Source: Alphaproteobacteria bacterium
Lineage (GTDB): Bacteria; Pseudomonadota; Alphaproteobacteria; Caulobacterales; Parvularculaceae
Length of the DNA: 64,000 nucleotides
Assembly: GCA_016125425.1 (NCBI GenBank)
Contig: WGLT01000003.1
Coordinates: forward strand, 1-64,000
Reading direction: 5' to 3'
Part shown: piece by piece, positions 7,328 to 17,122 of the stretch
Layout of the letters: each line of letters begins with the position of its first letter
Numbering within the stretch: the stretch's first letter is position 1
Program-made: the position numbers and the translations under genes
The notes under the pieces: generated by a model
What the model was told of the DNA's origin: nothing
Databases searched by the model: none
Seen by the model: only the letters and a program-made list of their open reading frames with translations

Positions 7328-9328
7328 ATGCGCCCGTCATTCATCGCCGCCGCGATTGCGGCGCTTTGTCTCAATGCTTGCGGAGAGCAGGCGCGCACGA
7401 ACGCGCCGTCCGGCGACGCCGCTGCGCCCGCCTTCTCATTGCCGACGCCGGGAGCGGCGACCGAGGCGACGAAGAAGAAGAACGCCGCCTTCGCGAAAGA
7501 ACTGCCTCTGGGCGACAGCCAGGATTTCGAGGACGCAAGGCGCGGATTTCTCGGGGCGATCGACGGCGGCGTGATCAAGAATGAGAACGGCGAGGTCGTC
7601 TGGAGCCAGTCGGATTTCGATTTCCTGAAAGGTCCCGCGCCGGCGACTGTTAATCCCTCGCTCTGGCGACAGGCGCAGCTGAACGCCATTCACGGCCTGT
7701 TTGAAGTGACCGACGGCGTCTACCAGCTGCGCGGCTACGATCTATCCGTGATGACCCTGATCAGAGGCGAGACCGGCTGGATCGTGGTCGATCCCCTGTT
7801 GTCGAAAGAAACGTCGCGCGCCGCGCTGGCGCTCGCCAATGAGAAACTCGGCGCCCGCCCCGTGAAGGCGGTCATATTCACGCACAGCCATGTCGATCAC
7901 TTTGGCGGCGCGCGTGGAGTCGTCTCTGACGACGATGTGGCGTCCGGACGTGTCCGGATTATCGCGCCGGACGGATTCGCCGAGGCGGCGATCGGCGAAA
8001 ATGTGCTCGCCGGAAACGCAATGGCGCGCCGCGCGGCCTTCCAGTTCGGCGCAAATATCCTCCCCGGCCCGTCGGGCCTCGTCGATTCAGGGATCGGAAA
8101 GACGATCTCCAAAGGGGTTGTCGGCTTTATGAAGCCGACCGAGACCGTGAAACACACTGGCGAACGTAAAATAATCGACGGCGTCGAATTTGAATTCGTC
8201 ATGGCGCCCGACACGGAGGCGCCGGCGGAGATATTGTTCTATCTGCCGCAAAAGAAGGCGCTCTGCGTCGCCGAGCTCGCGACGACGACGGATCACAATC
8301 TTCTCACACTGCGCGGCGCGAAAGTGCGCGATGCGCTCGCATGGAGCCGCGCTCTCGATACGGCGCTCGAAATGTTCGGAGACGACGCGCAGGTTCTCTT
8401 CGCTTCGCACAACTGGCCGGTCTGGGGGAATGACCGCGTAAGACGGCGTCTTGAACATCATCGCGATCTCTATCGCTACATTCATGACCAGACGCTGCGG
8501 CTCGCAAATGAAGGCTACGCCATGAATGAAATCGCGGACATGATCGGCGCGCCCGATTTCTTGAAGGCGGACTTTTCAACGCACGGCTATTACGGCGCGA
8601 TCGCCCACAATGCGCGCGCGACCTATCAGCGTTATTTCGGCTGGTGGGACGGCGTGCCCGCTCATCTGGATCCCTTGCCGCCCGAAGAAGAGGCCAGACA
8701 CTATGTCGAACTCGCCGGCGGCGCGGACAAGATGATCGAGAATGCGGAGACTGCCTTCAACAAGGGCGAGTATCGGTGGGTTGCGACGATCATGAATCAG
8801 CTCGTCTTCGCCGAACCGAATAACCGACGGGCGAAAAACCTTCTCGCCGCGGCGTATGAGCAACTCGGTTTCCAGACGGAAAGCGCAATCTGGCGCAATT
8901 ATTATCTTCAGGGCGCCAAGGAGCTGCGCGACGGGGTCGACAAGTCAGGGCGAAGCGACCTCGCCAATCCGGATTTCGTCAAAGCGATCCCGACGCCGGA
9001 TTATTTTGATGCGCTTGCGGTCCGCTTCAATCCGAAGAAAATGAGCGGATCCTTGACGATCAATTTCGAGTTTTCCGACACCGGAGAGAAAATCGGCGTC
9101 AAGATCGCGGACGGCGTCGAAGAGCAGAAAACGGGCGGTTATAAAGACGCCACGGCGACCGTGAAGACGAGCCGCGCCGATCTCGACGACATCACGCTCG
9201 GCCGGGCGACTTTCCAGGGCGAACTCGCCAAGGGGCGGATCAAGGTCGAAGGAAATCCGGTCGATTTTGGACAATATCTTCTCGCGCATGACAAGTTCGA
9301 TCGCTGGTTCAATGTGGTGACGCCTTAG
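7328..9328 (+). CDS. SdsA1-like alkylsulfatase (metallo-beta-lactamase fold)
   Basis: A 666-residue protein of the type III linear alkylsulfatase family, which releases sulfate from primary alkyl sulfates such as SDS. The N-terminus is a lipoprotein signal with lipobox LNAC (C18). The metallo-beta-lactamase zinc motif is THSHVDH (H186, H188, D190, H191). The family dimerisation segment and a C-terminal SCP2-like domain (from about residue 540) follow. The family is about 650 residues, so it is full length. The start ATG at 7328 is chosen because it begins the signal peptide; the open frame extends far upstream as a shadow. Its TAG stop shares one base with the GTG of the TonB receptor gene, so the two are co-translated. 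Confidence 0.93.
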   Translation: MRPSFIAAAIAALCLNACGEQARTNAPSGDAAAPAFSLPTPGAATEATKKKNAAFAKELPLGDSQDFEDARRGFLGAIDGGVIKNENGEVVWSQSDFDFLKGPAPATVNPSLWRQAQLNAIHGLFEVTDGVYQLRGYDLSVMTLIRGETGWIVVDPLLSKETSRAALALANEKLGARPVKAVIFTHSHVDHFGGARGVVSDDDVASGRVRIIAPDGFAEAAIGENVLAGNAMARRAAFQFGANILPGPSGLVDSGIGKTISKGVVGFMKPTETVKHTGERKIIDGVEFEFVMAPDTEAPAEILFYLPQKKALCVAELATTTDHNLLTLRGAKVRDALAWSRALDTALEMFGDDAQVLFASHNWPVWGNDRVRRRLEHHRDLYRYIHDQTLRLANEGYAMNEIADMIGAPDFLKADFSTHGYYGAIAHNARATYQRYFGWWDGVPAHLDPLPPEEEARHYVELAGGADKMIENAETAFNKGEYRWVATIMNQLVFAEPNNRRAKNLLAAAYEQLGFQTESAIWRNYYLQGAKELRDGVDKSGRSDLANPDFVKAIPTPDYFDALAVRFNPKKMSGSLTINFEFSDTGEKIGVKIADGVEEQKTGGYKDATATVKTSRADLDDITLGRATFQGELAKGRIKVEGNPVDFGQYLLAHDKFDRWFNVVTP

Positions 9329-11490
9329 TGAGCGTGCGAACCGAAATCGCCGCTTGTCGACGGGACGCGCCTGGCGGCTCAAGGGCTGGCGTTTCTTGCG
9401 TCGCGGCTTTGCGTTTGGAACGCCGCCGTTTCTGCTCGATCATAGCGAAGCGCAAAATCCGCTCTCTTCAAGGGCGTGCGGCGGCCGGCGCGCTGTTCGC
9501 ATTTTGGTTCGCGCATCCCGCCTGCGCGCATGATGAAATCATCGTCACGGCCGAGAGGCGGGCGCAATCGGCGCTTGATGTTCCGGCCAGCGTGTCGTCG
9601 GTCGACGGGGCCGAACTCCGCCGCATCAACGCCGATCACCCGAGCGAGATTCTAAATCGCGTCCCGGGCGTGCTCATTCATCGCGGCAGCGGCGTCGAAT
9701 ATCTGACCGCCATTCGCTCGCCCGTGCTGACGGGCGGGGCGGGGGCGGGCGATTTTCTCTTTCTTCAGGACGGCGTGCCGCTGCGCTCGGCGGGGTTCGC
9801 CAACGTCAACGAACTCTTCGAGGCGCAAACCGAACTCGCCGCGCGCATGGAAGTCGCGCGCGGGCCGAGCGGCGCGCTCTATGGCGCAAACGCCATTCAC
9901 GGCGTCGTCAATGTCGTCACGCCGGCGGCGAGCGAAAATCTCACCGGCTATCTCGATATTTCGGGCGATACGACGGCCCGCTTTAAAGGATCGGGGCTGG
10001 TCTCAAACGCCTTTGGCGCGCATGGCCTGCTCGCCGGTTTCGCCGCCGAGTCCGAGCATGGGTATCGCGCCAATTCCGGCGCGGATCAACAGAAGATCTT
10101 ATTGCGCGACGACTGGACGCCGGGCGGCGCATGGACGGTTTCGACGATCTTTTCCGGCGTCAATCTCAATCAGGAAACCGCGGGCTATGTCGTCGGGCAT
10201 GACGCTTATAAAGACCCGGCGCTCAGAAGGGCCAATCCGAATCCGGAGGCGTATCGGGACGCGCGATCCGGACGCATCCAGAGCGACGTCAATTATCAGC
10301 CTAACGATAATCTGCTCGTTTCCGTGACGCCTTTTGCGCGCTGGACGCAAATGCGCTTCCTTATGCATTTCGTTCCGGGCGAAGCGACGGAGGAAAACAG
10401 CCACTGGAGCCTCGGCGCGCAATCGGCCGTTTACTGGAGGGCGTCGGACCGCGCCGAGATCATCGCCGGCTTTGACTGGGAGCATACGAAGGGCGACCTG
10501 ACGGAGATTCAGGCGCAGCCGACTGTTTTTTCCTACACGCAGGGCGTTCATTACGATTATTCAGTCGGCGCATGGTCGGCTTCGCCTTTTCTGCAACTGA
10601 CGTATCGACTTGCGCCGCGTCTTAAAGCCGTCATCGCGGGCCGGCTCGACTACACGCGCTACGATTATGTCAACCACACAAGCGACGGGGTCGTTGGCCG
10701 ATTCCTGCGGCCGGCGGACCGCATCGACCAGTTCGCGACCGCGAGTCCCAAGGCGAGCCTTCTTTATCAGCTGAAGCGCTCGTCCGTTTATCTCTCCTAT
10801 GCGCGCGGAGCGCGCCCGCCGCAGACGACGGATTTATACCGTCTACAGATCAACCAGACGACGAACCCGGCCGAACCTGAGACGATCGACTCATGGGAGG
10901 CGGGCTGGAAAGGCGCGATCAGCGAAGGCGTGAGCGTCAATCTCGCCGGCTATTTTATGGCGAAGCGCCATTTCTTCTTTCGCGCCGCCGACGGCTACAA
11001 TGTTTCCGACGGCAAGACCCGGCATGTCGGCGCGGAGGCGTCTCTTACGGCGCGCGTGACCGACGCTTTGACGCTTTACGCTGATGCGAGCTACGGCAGG
11101 CATACCTATCGCTTCGACCGACCGACGCTTTCCTTGCCGCAGGCGAGCGAGTCGATCCGTTTCGGCGACACGGTGGATACCGCGCCGCGCTGGCTCGCCG
11201 GCGGGCGGGCGCTTTGGACGTCGAAATCCGCGCCCCTTACAGCCGAGCTGGAATGGCGCTTTGTCGACAAATACTTCATGGACGCGGCCAACACCGAAGT
11301 CTATCCGGGCTATCACCTTGTAAACTTTCGCGGCGCCTGGCGTGTCTCGAAGCATTTGACCGCGACCGCGACCATCCGCAATTTGCTGAACGTCTATTAC
11401 GCCGAGCGGGCCGACTATGCCTTCGGGACCGAACGCTATTTTCCCGGCGAGCCGCGCGAACTGACGATCGGGTTTAGGGCGACGATATGA
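9328..11490 (+). CDS. TonB-dependent outer-membrane receptor
   Basis: The protein is up to 720 residues. It has a hydrophobic secretion segment (AAAGALFAFWFAHPACA), a TonB-box-like sequence after cleavage (DEIIVTAERR), a plug domain (about residues 85-200, with EVARGPSGALYGANAIHGVVNV), and a 22-strand-type barrel ending in aromatic-rich strands (GFRATI). The start is uncertain: the GTG at 9328 overlaps the alkylsulfatase stop but leaves about 45 residues before the signal segment, and TTG codons at 9409 or 9415 are alternatives. Overlap with the alkylsulfatase suggests uptake of alkyl sulfates or related amphiphiles; siderophore uptake is the default alternative. Confidence 0.9.
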   Translation: MSVRTEIAACRRDAPGGSRAGVSCVAALRLERRRFCSIIAKRKIRSLQGRAAAGALFAFWFAHPACAHDEIIVTAERRAQSALDVPASVSSVDGAELRRINADHPSEILNRVPGVLIHRGSGVEYLTAIRSPVLTGGAGAGDFLFLQDGVPLRSAGFANVNELFEAQTELAARMEVARGPSGALYGANAIHGVVNVVTPAASENLTGYLDISGDTTARFKGSGLVSNAFGAHGLLAGFAAESEHGYRANSGADQQKILLRDDWTPGGAWTVSTIFSGVNLNQETAGYVVGHDAYKDPALRRANPNPEAYRDARSGRIQSDVNYQPNDNLLVSVTPFARWTQMRFLMHFVPGEATEENSHWSLGAQSAVYWRASDRAEIIAGFDWEHTKGDLTEIQAQPTVFSYTQGVHYDYSVGAWSASPFLQLTYRLAPRLKAVIAGRLDYTRYDYVNHTSDGVVGRFLRPADRIDQFATASPKASLLYQLKRSSVYLSYARGARPPQTTDLYRLQINQTTNPAEPETIDSWEAGWKGAISEGVSVNLAGYFMAKRHFFFRAADGYNVSDGKTRHVGAEASLTARVTDALTLYADASYGRHTYRFDRPTLSLPQASESIRFGDTVDTAPRWLAGGRALWTSKSAPLTAELEWRFVDKYFMDAANTEVYPGYHLVNFRGAWRVSKHLTATATIRNLLNVYYAERADYAFGTERYFPGEPRELTIGFRATI

Positions 11491-11571
11491 TTGATCGTGT
11501 CACAAATGATCGCAGAAAATGCAGGCGCGCGCCGGCGCCATTCGATTGTAGCCGTCATGAGAGAGTCTGAA

Positions 11572-12201
11572 ATGCAGCCCTATACGCCGCCCGAATTCGG
11601 AGCGCCGCTGCCGGCGGCGCATCCTTCGCCGGACACGATCGAGCTTCTGCGGTTTCGACGTTCGACTTCGGCTGACCTCTTGACCGGTCCCGGCCCCGAC
11701 GCCCCGACATTAAAGTCGATTCTGGAGATCGCGGCGCGGGTTCCCGATCATCGGCGGGTGAGCCCGTTTCGGTTCATCATTTTTGAAGGAGAAGCGCGCG
11801 CCAAAGCAGGCGATGTTCTCGCCAGGGCTTTCAAGGCGAACGAGCCGGGGGCGGACGAAGCGCGCATAAGCGCTGAACGAGGGCGCTTCATGCGCGCGCC
11901 CGTCGTGATCGCCGTCGTTTCCGCCGTCGACGCGACGCACCGGACGCCGGAATGGGAGCAAATTCTCACCGCGGGCGCCGTCTGCCAGAACATGCTGATC
12001 GCTGCGAGCGCCCACGGCTTCGCCGCCCAATGGATCACCGAATGGTGCGCCTACGACCGCGCCGTGCTGGACGCTTTCGGCCTTGGGCCGACGGAACGAA
12101 TCGCCGGCTACGTTTATCTGGGCAAGGCGAAAGAAGACCCGCGCGAACGCCAGAGGCCTTTGCTCGCCAATCACGTGTCGCGTTTCGGCGAGGGCCGCTA
12201 G
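11572..12201 (+). CDS. Nitroreductase family protein (YdjA-like)
   Basis: A 209-residue FMN-dependent nitroreductase-fold protein. Visible features are LRFRRSTSADLLTGPGP near the N-terminus (FMN-phosphate contacts), RVPDHRRVSPFRFIIFEG, the helix AGAVCQNMLIAASAHGFAAQWIT, and GYVYLGKAKEDP near the C-terminus. The length and layout resemble YdjA/RutE-type oxidoreductases, whose physiological substrates are usually unknown. The ATG at 11572 is chosen because GAGAG lies about 8 nt upstream; the in-frame ATG at 11557 is possible. It follows the TonB receptor by 81 bp. Confidence 0.88.
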   Translation: MQPYTPPEFGAPLPAAHPSPDTIELLRFRRSTSADLLTGPGPDAPTLKSILEIAARVPDHRRVSPFRFIIFEGEARAKAGDVLARAFKANEPGADEARISAERGRFMRAPVVIAVVSAVDATHRTPEWEQILTAGAVCQNMLIAASAHGFAAQWITEWCAYDRAVLDAFGLGPTERIAGYVYLGKAKEDPRERQRPLLANHVSRFGEGR

Positions 12202-12303
12202 ATGTTTCGATTGCGGATTTTTGCGGACCCGGCCGCCATTGGAGAAGACCTTCGAGTGCTTTAGTATTCCGACATTCGGCTGAAGAGGAGATCAAAAACC
12301 GCA

Positions 12304-12879
12304 ATGCCCCTTCCACGCTACTCGACCGGAGCGATCGCGCTCCACTGGATCATCGCTGTTCTATTGATCGGCCAGCTTGCAGGCGGCCTGTGGATGGGAA
12401 CCATTCCGGAGGACAACAGGCAATTGATCTTTCAGGTCTTGCAGATTCATAAGTCCGTCGGCATTACAATATTGCTTCTTACAATCGTTCGTATTTTTTG
12501 GCGACTGACTCATAAGGCCCCGCCTTTGCCCGACGTAATGGCGGCTTGGGAGAAGTTTGTCGCGAGAGTCGTGCATGTCGCTTTCTACGTCATATTGCTT
12601 GCGTTGCCGATTTTCGGATGGGCGATGATATCGTCATCCGCGCGCAAGGTGCCGACTGTGCTCTTCGGAATGATTCCATGGCCCAATTTGCCTCTTCCCG
12701 CGAATAAGCCTCTTCATGAATTTTTTGAGGAGGCGCATGAATATACCGCCTTTGTCGCGATCGCGCTGATTGTCATTCATGTGGCTGGAGCGCTGAAGCA
12801 TTATTTCAGCAGCAATCGCGGCGTTCTTTCTCGGATGATCCCCATAATCGAGCCGTCGGCAAAGGAAAAGAAAGCCTAG
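12304..12879 (+). CDS. Cytochrome b561 (YceJ/CybB-like)
   Basis: A 191-residue four-helix membrane cytochrome. Haem-ligand histidines are visible in ALHWII (helix 1), QIHKSVG (helix 2), and VIHVAGALKHYF (helix 4). Such proteins pass electrons between quinone and acceptors in the inner membrane. It is 5 bp upstream of a YceI gene, the same pairing as yceJ-yceI of E. coli, so joint function is likely. Third-codon-position GC is visibly lower than in neighbours (many ATT, TTG, CTT codons), which may signal transfer. Confidence 0.92.
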   Translation: MPLPRYSTGAIALHWIIAVLLIGQLAGGLWMGTIPEDNRQLIFQVLQIHKSVGITILLLTIVRIFWRLTHKAPPLPDVMAAWEKFVARVVHVAFYVILLALPIFGWAMISSSARKVPTVLFGMIPWPNLPLPANKPLHEFFEEAHEYTAFVAIALIVIHVAGALKHYFSSNRGVLSRMIPIIEPSAKEKKA

Positions 12880-12884
12880 CGGAG

Positions 12885-13451
12885 ATGAAGAGCGTTAGTT
12901 CTCACCTTATCCTGTTATGTTTGGTCGCTGGTGTCTTCGGCTCCGGCGCTTCGCCGACGTCAAGCAAATGGACTGTTGATTATGCAAAGAGCACGCTTGG
13001 ATTCTCCGCAATTGAGGCTGGCAAGTCATTTCAGGGAAAATTCAAGCGGTTTGACGCATCAATAAGCTTTGATCCCGCCAACCTTGCCGACGCGTCAATC
13101 GACGTTTCCGTCGATATGAATTCGGCGGAGACTGGCGACATGCAGCGTGATATCGCATTGCCGGAAGATGATTGGTTCGCCGCGAAGAAATATCCTGCTG
13201 CGCGGTTTGTATCGAGAAATATTGTAAAAGTCGGCGAGAAATATATTGCGCACGGAGCGCTAACGATTCGTGATACGACAAAACCGCTGGATCTTCCTTT
13301 CTCGCTCGAAATTCATGAAAACAAGGCGCACGCTGTCGGCGAGGTCCGGCTCCTGCGAACTGATTTCGGAGTCGGGCAAGGCGGCTTTTCCGATGACGAA
13401 TGGGTTGGCTATGACGTCATAGTAACCATTGACATTACGGCGTCAAGGTAA
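12885..13451 (+). CDS. YceI family periplasmic protein
   Basis: A 188-residue protein has a signal peptide (LILLCLVAGVFGSGASP) and the YceI/lipocalin-like domain. This starts WTVDYAKSTLGFSAIEAGK, continues with FKRFDASISFDPANLADASI, and ends with GYDVIVTIDITAS. The YceI fold binds isoprenoid or polyprenoid lipids in characterised members. It is translated with the b561 gene 5 bp upstream and shares its lower GC content. A role in quinone or isoprenoid handling next to the cytochrome is inference. Confidence 0.92.
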   Translation: MKSVSSHLILLCLVAGVFGSGASPTSSKWTVDYAKSTLGFSAIEAGKSFQGKFKRFDASISFDPANLADASIDVSVDMNSAETGDMQRDIALPEDDWFAAKKYPAARFVSRNIVKVGEKYIAHGALTIRDTTKPLDLPFSLEIHENKAHAVGEVRLLRTDFGVGQGGFSDDEWVGYDVIVTIDITASR

Positions 13452-13452
13452 A

Positions 13453-13480
13453 AACAAAGCGAGGTCGCGTCAGGCGACCT
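13453..13480 (-). terminator. Intrinsic terminator at the 3' end of cobT
   Basis: AGGTCGC at 13462-13468 pairs with GCGACCT at 13474-13480 around a 5-nt loop. Read on the minus strand, the hairpin contains the cobT stop codon and is followed by CGCTTTGTTTTT. It would end the rib-folE-cobT transcript. The plus-strand YceI gene converges here. Confidence 0.6.
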
Positions 13481-15323
13481 GGCCGAATCGGCGGCGCGCC
13501 TGCCGGACAGCGTCATCTTCATCGAACAGCTCGGCGAGTTTGTCGACCATTGCGCCGCCGAGCTGTTCGACGTCGACAATTGTCAGGGCGCGGCGATAAT
13601 AACGCGTCACATCGTGACCGATTCCGATGGCGAGCAGCTCAATCGGCGAGCGGGTTTCGATCCGGGCGATGACGTCCCGGAGATGGCGTTCGAGATAAGC
13701 CCCGCCGTTGGCGGAAGACGTCGTATCGTCAACCGGCGCGCCGTCTGAAATAACCATCAGAATACGGCGCGATTCCGGGCGACCCATCAGGCGCTCATGC
13801 GCCCACAACAACGCTTCGCCGTCGATATTCTCCTTGAGAAGGCCTTCCTTCATCATCAGGCCGAGCGAGGCGCGCGCGCGCCGCCATGGCGCGTCGGCCG
13901 CTTTATAAATAATGTGTCGAAGGTCGTTGAGGCGCCCGGGCTTTGGCGGGCGTCCGTCTGCGACCCATTTCTCGCGCGACTGACCGCCCTTCCATGCGCG
14001 GGTGGTGAAGCCGAGGATCTCGACTTTGACTCCGCAGCGTTCGAGCGTGCGCGCGAGAATATCGCCGCAGATCGCGGCGATAGTGATCGGCCTGCCGCGC
14101 ATCGAGCCGGAATTGTCAATCAAAAGCGTGACGACCGTATCGCGAAACTCTTGTTCTCGTTCCTGCTTGAACGAAAGCGGCTGCATCGGATCGACGACGA
14201 CGCGCGCGAGCCGCGCAGCGTCGAGGACGCCTTCGTCGAGATCGAAATCCCAACTGCGGTTCTGCTGGGCGAGCAATTTGCGCTGCAGCTTGTTCGCCAG
14301 GCGCGAGACGACATTGTGGAAATTCTCAAGCTGCCGGTCGAGCGTTCGCCGGAGTCGCGCGAGCTCTTCCGGATCGCAGAGATCGGCCGCATTCGCCGTT
14401 TCGTCGAATTCCTTGGTATAGGCTTTGTAGATTTCGCCGCTGTCGCCCTCGAAGCGCGAGCGGATCGCTGAAATCCTGGCGTTGTCGGCGGCGCCGTCGG
14501 CGTCCTCTTCGAGCTGCTCCATGTCCTGTTCGGAGACCTCGCCTTCAGCGCCTTCTTCTTCGCCGCTTTCGGGAAGGCCTTCCTCAGGCGTTTCGGAAGC
14601 GCCGTCATCGGAATCCTCCGACACATCTTCTTTGTCCTGCGCGTCGTCCTCGCCTCTGGCGCTCTGATCGCCCTTTTGGCCGCCTTCCTCATCGTCCTCG
14701 AGGTCCAGATCGCGCAGGACGGCGCGGGAAAGCTTTGCGAACGCCGCCTGGTCTTCGAGATCGACCGACGCCGCGAGCGCGTTGAGCGACGCGCCGGCCC
14801 GGCGTTCGAGATCAGCGCGCCAAGCGTCCAGAAGACGTTGGGCGGCTTTCGGAGAAGCCCGTCCCGTCAGTCGTTCGCGCAGCAGCAGGGCCGCGAGGTC
14901 GGCGAGCGGCGCTTCATTCTCGGGCAGGGCGGGAAAACCCCGATCGATCATGCTCTTTTCGAGCGCGGCGTCGAGATTGTCGCCGACTCCTCTCAACGCT
15001 CTGGCGCCGATCGCTTCACATCGGGCGTTTTCGAGCGCCGTGAACACCGCCTGCGCTTCGCCGCCTTTCGGGGCGTAAAGCGCGTGAGAAACCTCGTCAT
15101 GATGAGCGAGACGGAGCGCCGCCGCATCCGCTTCGCCGCGAGCGACGGCGGCGGCTTCCGGATCGAGCACGCGCGCGGGCAGCGGAATGCGGGCCTTCTT
15201 TCCTTGCACGCTCGCATGATCGCCGCCGAAGGCGACCTCAATGTCTTTTTTCGCCGAGAGCGCGCGCGTCGTCTGCAGGAGAGCCCGCTTGAAGTCTTCC
15301 CGGATTTTCTCTTTCGGCGTCAT
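13470..15323 (-). CDS. cobT: Cobaltochelatase subunit CobT
   Basis: A 617-residue protein of the aerobic cobaltochelatase CobNST complex, which inserts cobalt into hydrogenobyrinate diamide in cobalamin synthesis. The N-terminal CobT domain spans about 1-205. A long acidic Glu/Asp linker follows (about 208-280), and then a VWA domain with MIDAS motif DNSGSM (D403). The ATG at 15323 aligns with family starts but has no clear ribosome-binding site; an in-frame start at 15392 would overlap folE. CobS and CobN are not in the window. It sits 52 bp behind folE and may be read from the riboflavin operon. Confidence 0.95.
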   Translation of the reverse strand: MTPKEKIREDFKRALLQTTRALSAKKDIEVAFGGDHASVQGKKARIPLPARVLDPEAAAVARGEADAAALRLAHHDEVSHALYAPKGGEAQAVFTALENARCEAIGARALRGVGDNLDAALEKSMIDRGFPALPENEAPLADLAALLLRERLTGRASPKAAQRLLDAWRADLERRAGASLNALAASVDLEDQAAFAKLSRAVLRDLDLEDDEEGGQKGDQSARGEDDAQDKEDVSEDSDDGASETPEEGLPESGEEEGAEGEVSEQDMEQLEEDADGAADNARISAIRSRFEGDSGEIYKAYTKEFDETANAADLCDPEELARLRRTLDRQLENFHNVVSRLANKLQRKLLAQQNRSWDFDLDEGVLDAARLARVVVDPMQPLSFKQEREQEFRDTVVTLLIDNSGSMRGRPITIAAICGDILARTLERCGVKVEILGFTTRAWKGGQSREKWVADGRPPKPGRLNDLRHIIYKAADAPWRRARASLGLMMKEGLLKENIDGEALLWAHERLMGRPESRRILMVISDGAPVDDTTSSANGGAYLERHLRDVIARIETRSPIELLAIGIGHDVTRYYRRALTIVDVEQLGGAMVDKLAELFDEDDAVRQARRRFGQVA

Positions 15324-15375
15324 GAGGAGCACCAGATAAGCGGTCGGATCCGCGCAGGCAAATCCGTCCGGCGAC

Positions 15376-15987
15376 CTATGCCGGCTGGCCAATCAGCCGG
15401 AAGAACCGCGCCTCGAGCGCTGGGTCCTGCCGGAATTCGCCAGTGAGAGTCTGGGTGACGCAAGACACCCCGGTCTTGTGGACGCCGCGCGTGGTCATGC
15501 ATTGGTGTTCCGCATCGATAAGGACGGCGACGCCGCGCGGCTGCAACGCTTCTTCGACCGCGCGCGCAATCTGGTTCGTCAGCGTTTCCTGACTTTGGAG
15601 ACGGCGCGCATAGGCGTCCACGACGCGAGCGAGCTTGGAGATGCCGACGACGCGGTTTCCCGGCAAGTAAGCGACATGCGCGACGCCGATGAGCGGCTGG
15701 ATGTGATGTTCGCAATGCGACTCGAAGCGGATGTTTTTCATCAGAACGATGTCGTTGTAGCCTTCGACTTCTTCAAAGGTGCGCGACAGAATTTCAATCG
15801 GATCATCGGCGTAGCCGGATAAAAACTCCTCATAGGCGTCGATGAAACGCCGCGGCGTATCGATGAGGCCTTCGCGCGCCGGGTTCTCGCCGAAATAGGC
15901 GAGCAGCGTGCGAACCGCGTCTTCGGCCTCTTCCCGGTCGGGGCGGGTCGGCGCGACGGTTTTCAATGCGACAGTTTCCGCGGACAT
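15376..15987 (-). CDS. folE: GTP cyclohydrolase I (FolE)
   Basis: A 203-residue enzyme that converts GTP to 7,8-dihydroneopterin triphosphate, the first step of folate synthesis. Zinc ligands and active site are visible: SHCEHH (C92, H94/H95) and EHQCMTTRG (C163), plus the type I signature around [12 protein letters not shown]. The start follows the ribH stop with no intervening base, so the two are translationally coupled. FolE and the riboflavin pathway both draw on GTP, which may explain its inclusion in this operon. Confidence 0.97.
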   Translation of the reverse strand: MSAETVALKTVAPTRPDREEAEDAVRTLLAYFGENPAREGLIDTPRRFIDAYEEFLSGYADDPIEILSRTFEEVEGYNDIVLMKNIRFESHCEHHIQPLIGVAHVAYLPGNRVVGISKLARVVDAYARRLQSQETLTNQIARAVEEALQPRGVAVLIDAEHQCMTTRGVHKTGVSCVTQTLTGEFRQDPALEARFFRLIGQPA

Positions 15988-16461
15988 TTACGCCTCCTCG
16001 ATGGAGCGGCAGAGATTGGCCATTTCGATCGCCGCGAGAGCGGCCTCCGCGCCCTTGTTTCCAGCTTTCGTTCCGGCGCGTTCGATCGCCTGTTCAATGG
16101 TGTCGACCGTCAGTACGCCGAAGGCGACCGGAACGCCCGTATCGTGAGCGACCGCGGCGACGCCGCGCGCGGCTTCGCCGGCGACATAGTCGAAATGCGG
16201 AGTCGCGCCGCGAATGACGCAGCCGAGCGCGACGATGGCGTCATAGCGGCCGGTCGCAGCGAGCTTTCTCGCGGCGAAGGGAACCTCATAGGCGCCTGGC
16301 GCGACGGCGATATCAATCCGGCCTTCATCGACGCCGTGTCGGCGCAGCGCGTCTTTCGCCCCGTCGAGCAGCCGGTCGACAATGAAGTCGTTCCAGCGCG
16401 TTGCGACAATTGCGACTCGAAGTCCGGCTCCGGAAAGGGCGCCCTCGAATGTTTTTGACAT
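15988..16461 (-). CDS. ribH: 6,7-dimethyl-8-ribityllumazine synthase (RibH)
   Basis: A 157-residue lumazine synthase that condenses the RibB product with 5-amino-6-ribitylaminouracil. Family motifs: [45 protein letters not shown] (catalytic His), and [24 protein letters not shown]. The ATG at 16461 has GGAG upstream; the open frame runs further but upstream residues overlap ribB. It is 13 bp downstream of ribB. Confidence 0.97.
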   Translation of the reverse strand: MSKTFEGALSGAGLRVAIVATRWNDFIVDRLLDGAKDALRRHGVDEGRIDIAVAPGAYEVPFAARKLAATGRYDAIVALGCVIRGATPHFDYVAGEAARGVAAVAHDTGVPVAFGVLTVDTIEQAIERAGTKAGNKGAEAALAAIEMANLCRSIEEA

Positions 16462-16474
16462 CGGAACTCCTCGC

Positions 16475-17122
16475 TTATCCGGCTGCGCGGCGCAGCGACG
16501 CATCGCATTCGCGAGCAAGCCGGTAATCGCGCAGCGCTTTGACGGAGACGATTTTGAGATTGTGGCGGGCCGCGAATTGTTCGAGATCGGGCAGGCGCGC
16601 CATTTCTCCGTCGTCCTTCATCACTTCGCAGATCATCGCCGCCGGCGTCAGTCCTGCGAGACGCGAGAGATCGACGCTCGCCTCGGTTTGCCCTCCGCGC
16701 TCGATGACGCCGCCCTCACGCGCGCGGAGGGGAAAAATATGCCCGGGCGTCACGATGTCCGCGCGGGTCGATCTGGGATCAATCAATGTTCTGATCGTAT
16801 GCGCGCGATCCGACGCCGATATGCCGGTTGAAACGCCTCGGGCGGCTTCGACAGAGATGGTGAACGCCGTGCCGAAGCCCGACCGGTTTTCCTCTTCAGG
16901 CACCATCAGGGGAAGGCCGAAGCGGTCGATCAAGGCGCCAGACATCGCGCAACAGATCAGTCCGCGTCCTTCTTTGGCGCAGAAATTCACGGCGGCCGGC
17001 GTTACGAAGTCGGCTGCGATGGCGAGGTCGCCTTCATTCTCGCGGTCTTCGTCGTCGACAATGATCACGAACTCGCCGGTCTTGTAGGCGGCGATCGCCT
17101 CGGGAATGGATGCAAGCGGCAT
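16475..17122 (-). CDS. ribB: 3,4-dihydroxy-2-butanone-4-phosphate synthase (RibB)
   Basis: A 215-residue DHBP synthase that makes the four-carbon unit of riboflavin from ribulose 5-phosphate. The acidic active-site loop [11 protein letters not shown] (about residues 23-33), [15 protein letters not shown] and [10 protein letters not shown] are all present. It is the single-domain form: no GTP cyclohydrolase II (RibA) domain is fused, and no ribA lies in the window. The start codon shares one base with the ribE stop (TGATG), so the genes are coupled. Confidence 0.97.
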   Translation of the reverse strand: MPLASIPEAIAAYKTGEFVIIVDDEDRENEGDLAIAADFVTPAAVNFCAKEGRGLICCAMSGALIDRFGLPLMVPEEENRSGFGTAFTISVEAARGVSTGISASDRAHTIRTLIDPRSTRADIVTPGHIFPLRAREGGVIERGGQTEASVDLSRLAGLTPAAMICEVMKDDGEMARLPDLEQFAARHNLKIVSVKALRDYRLARECDASLRRAAG

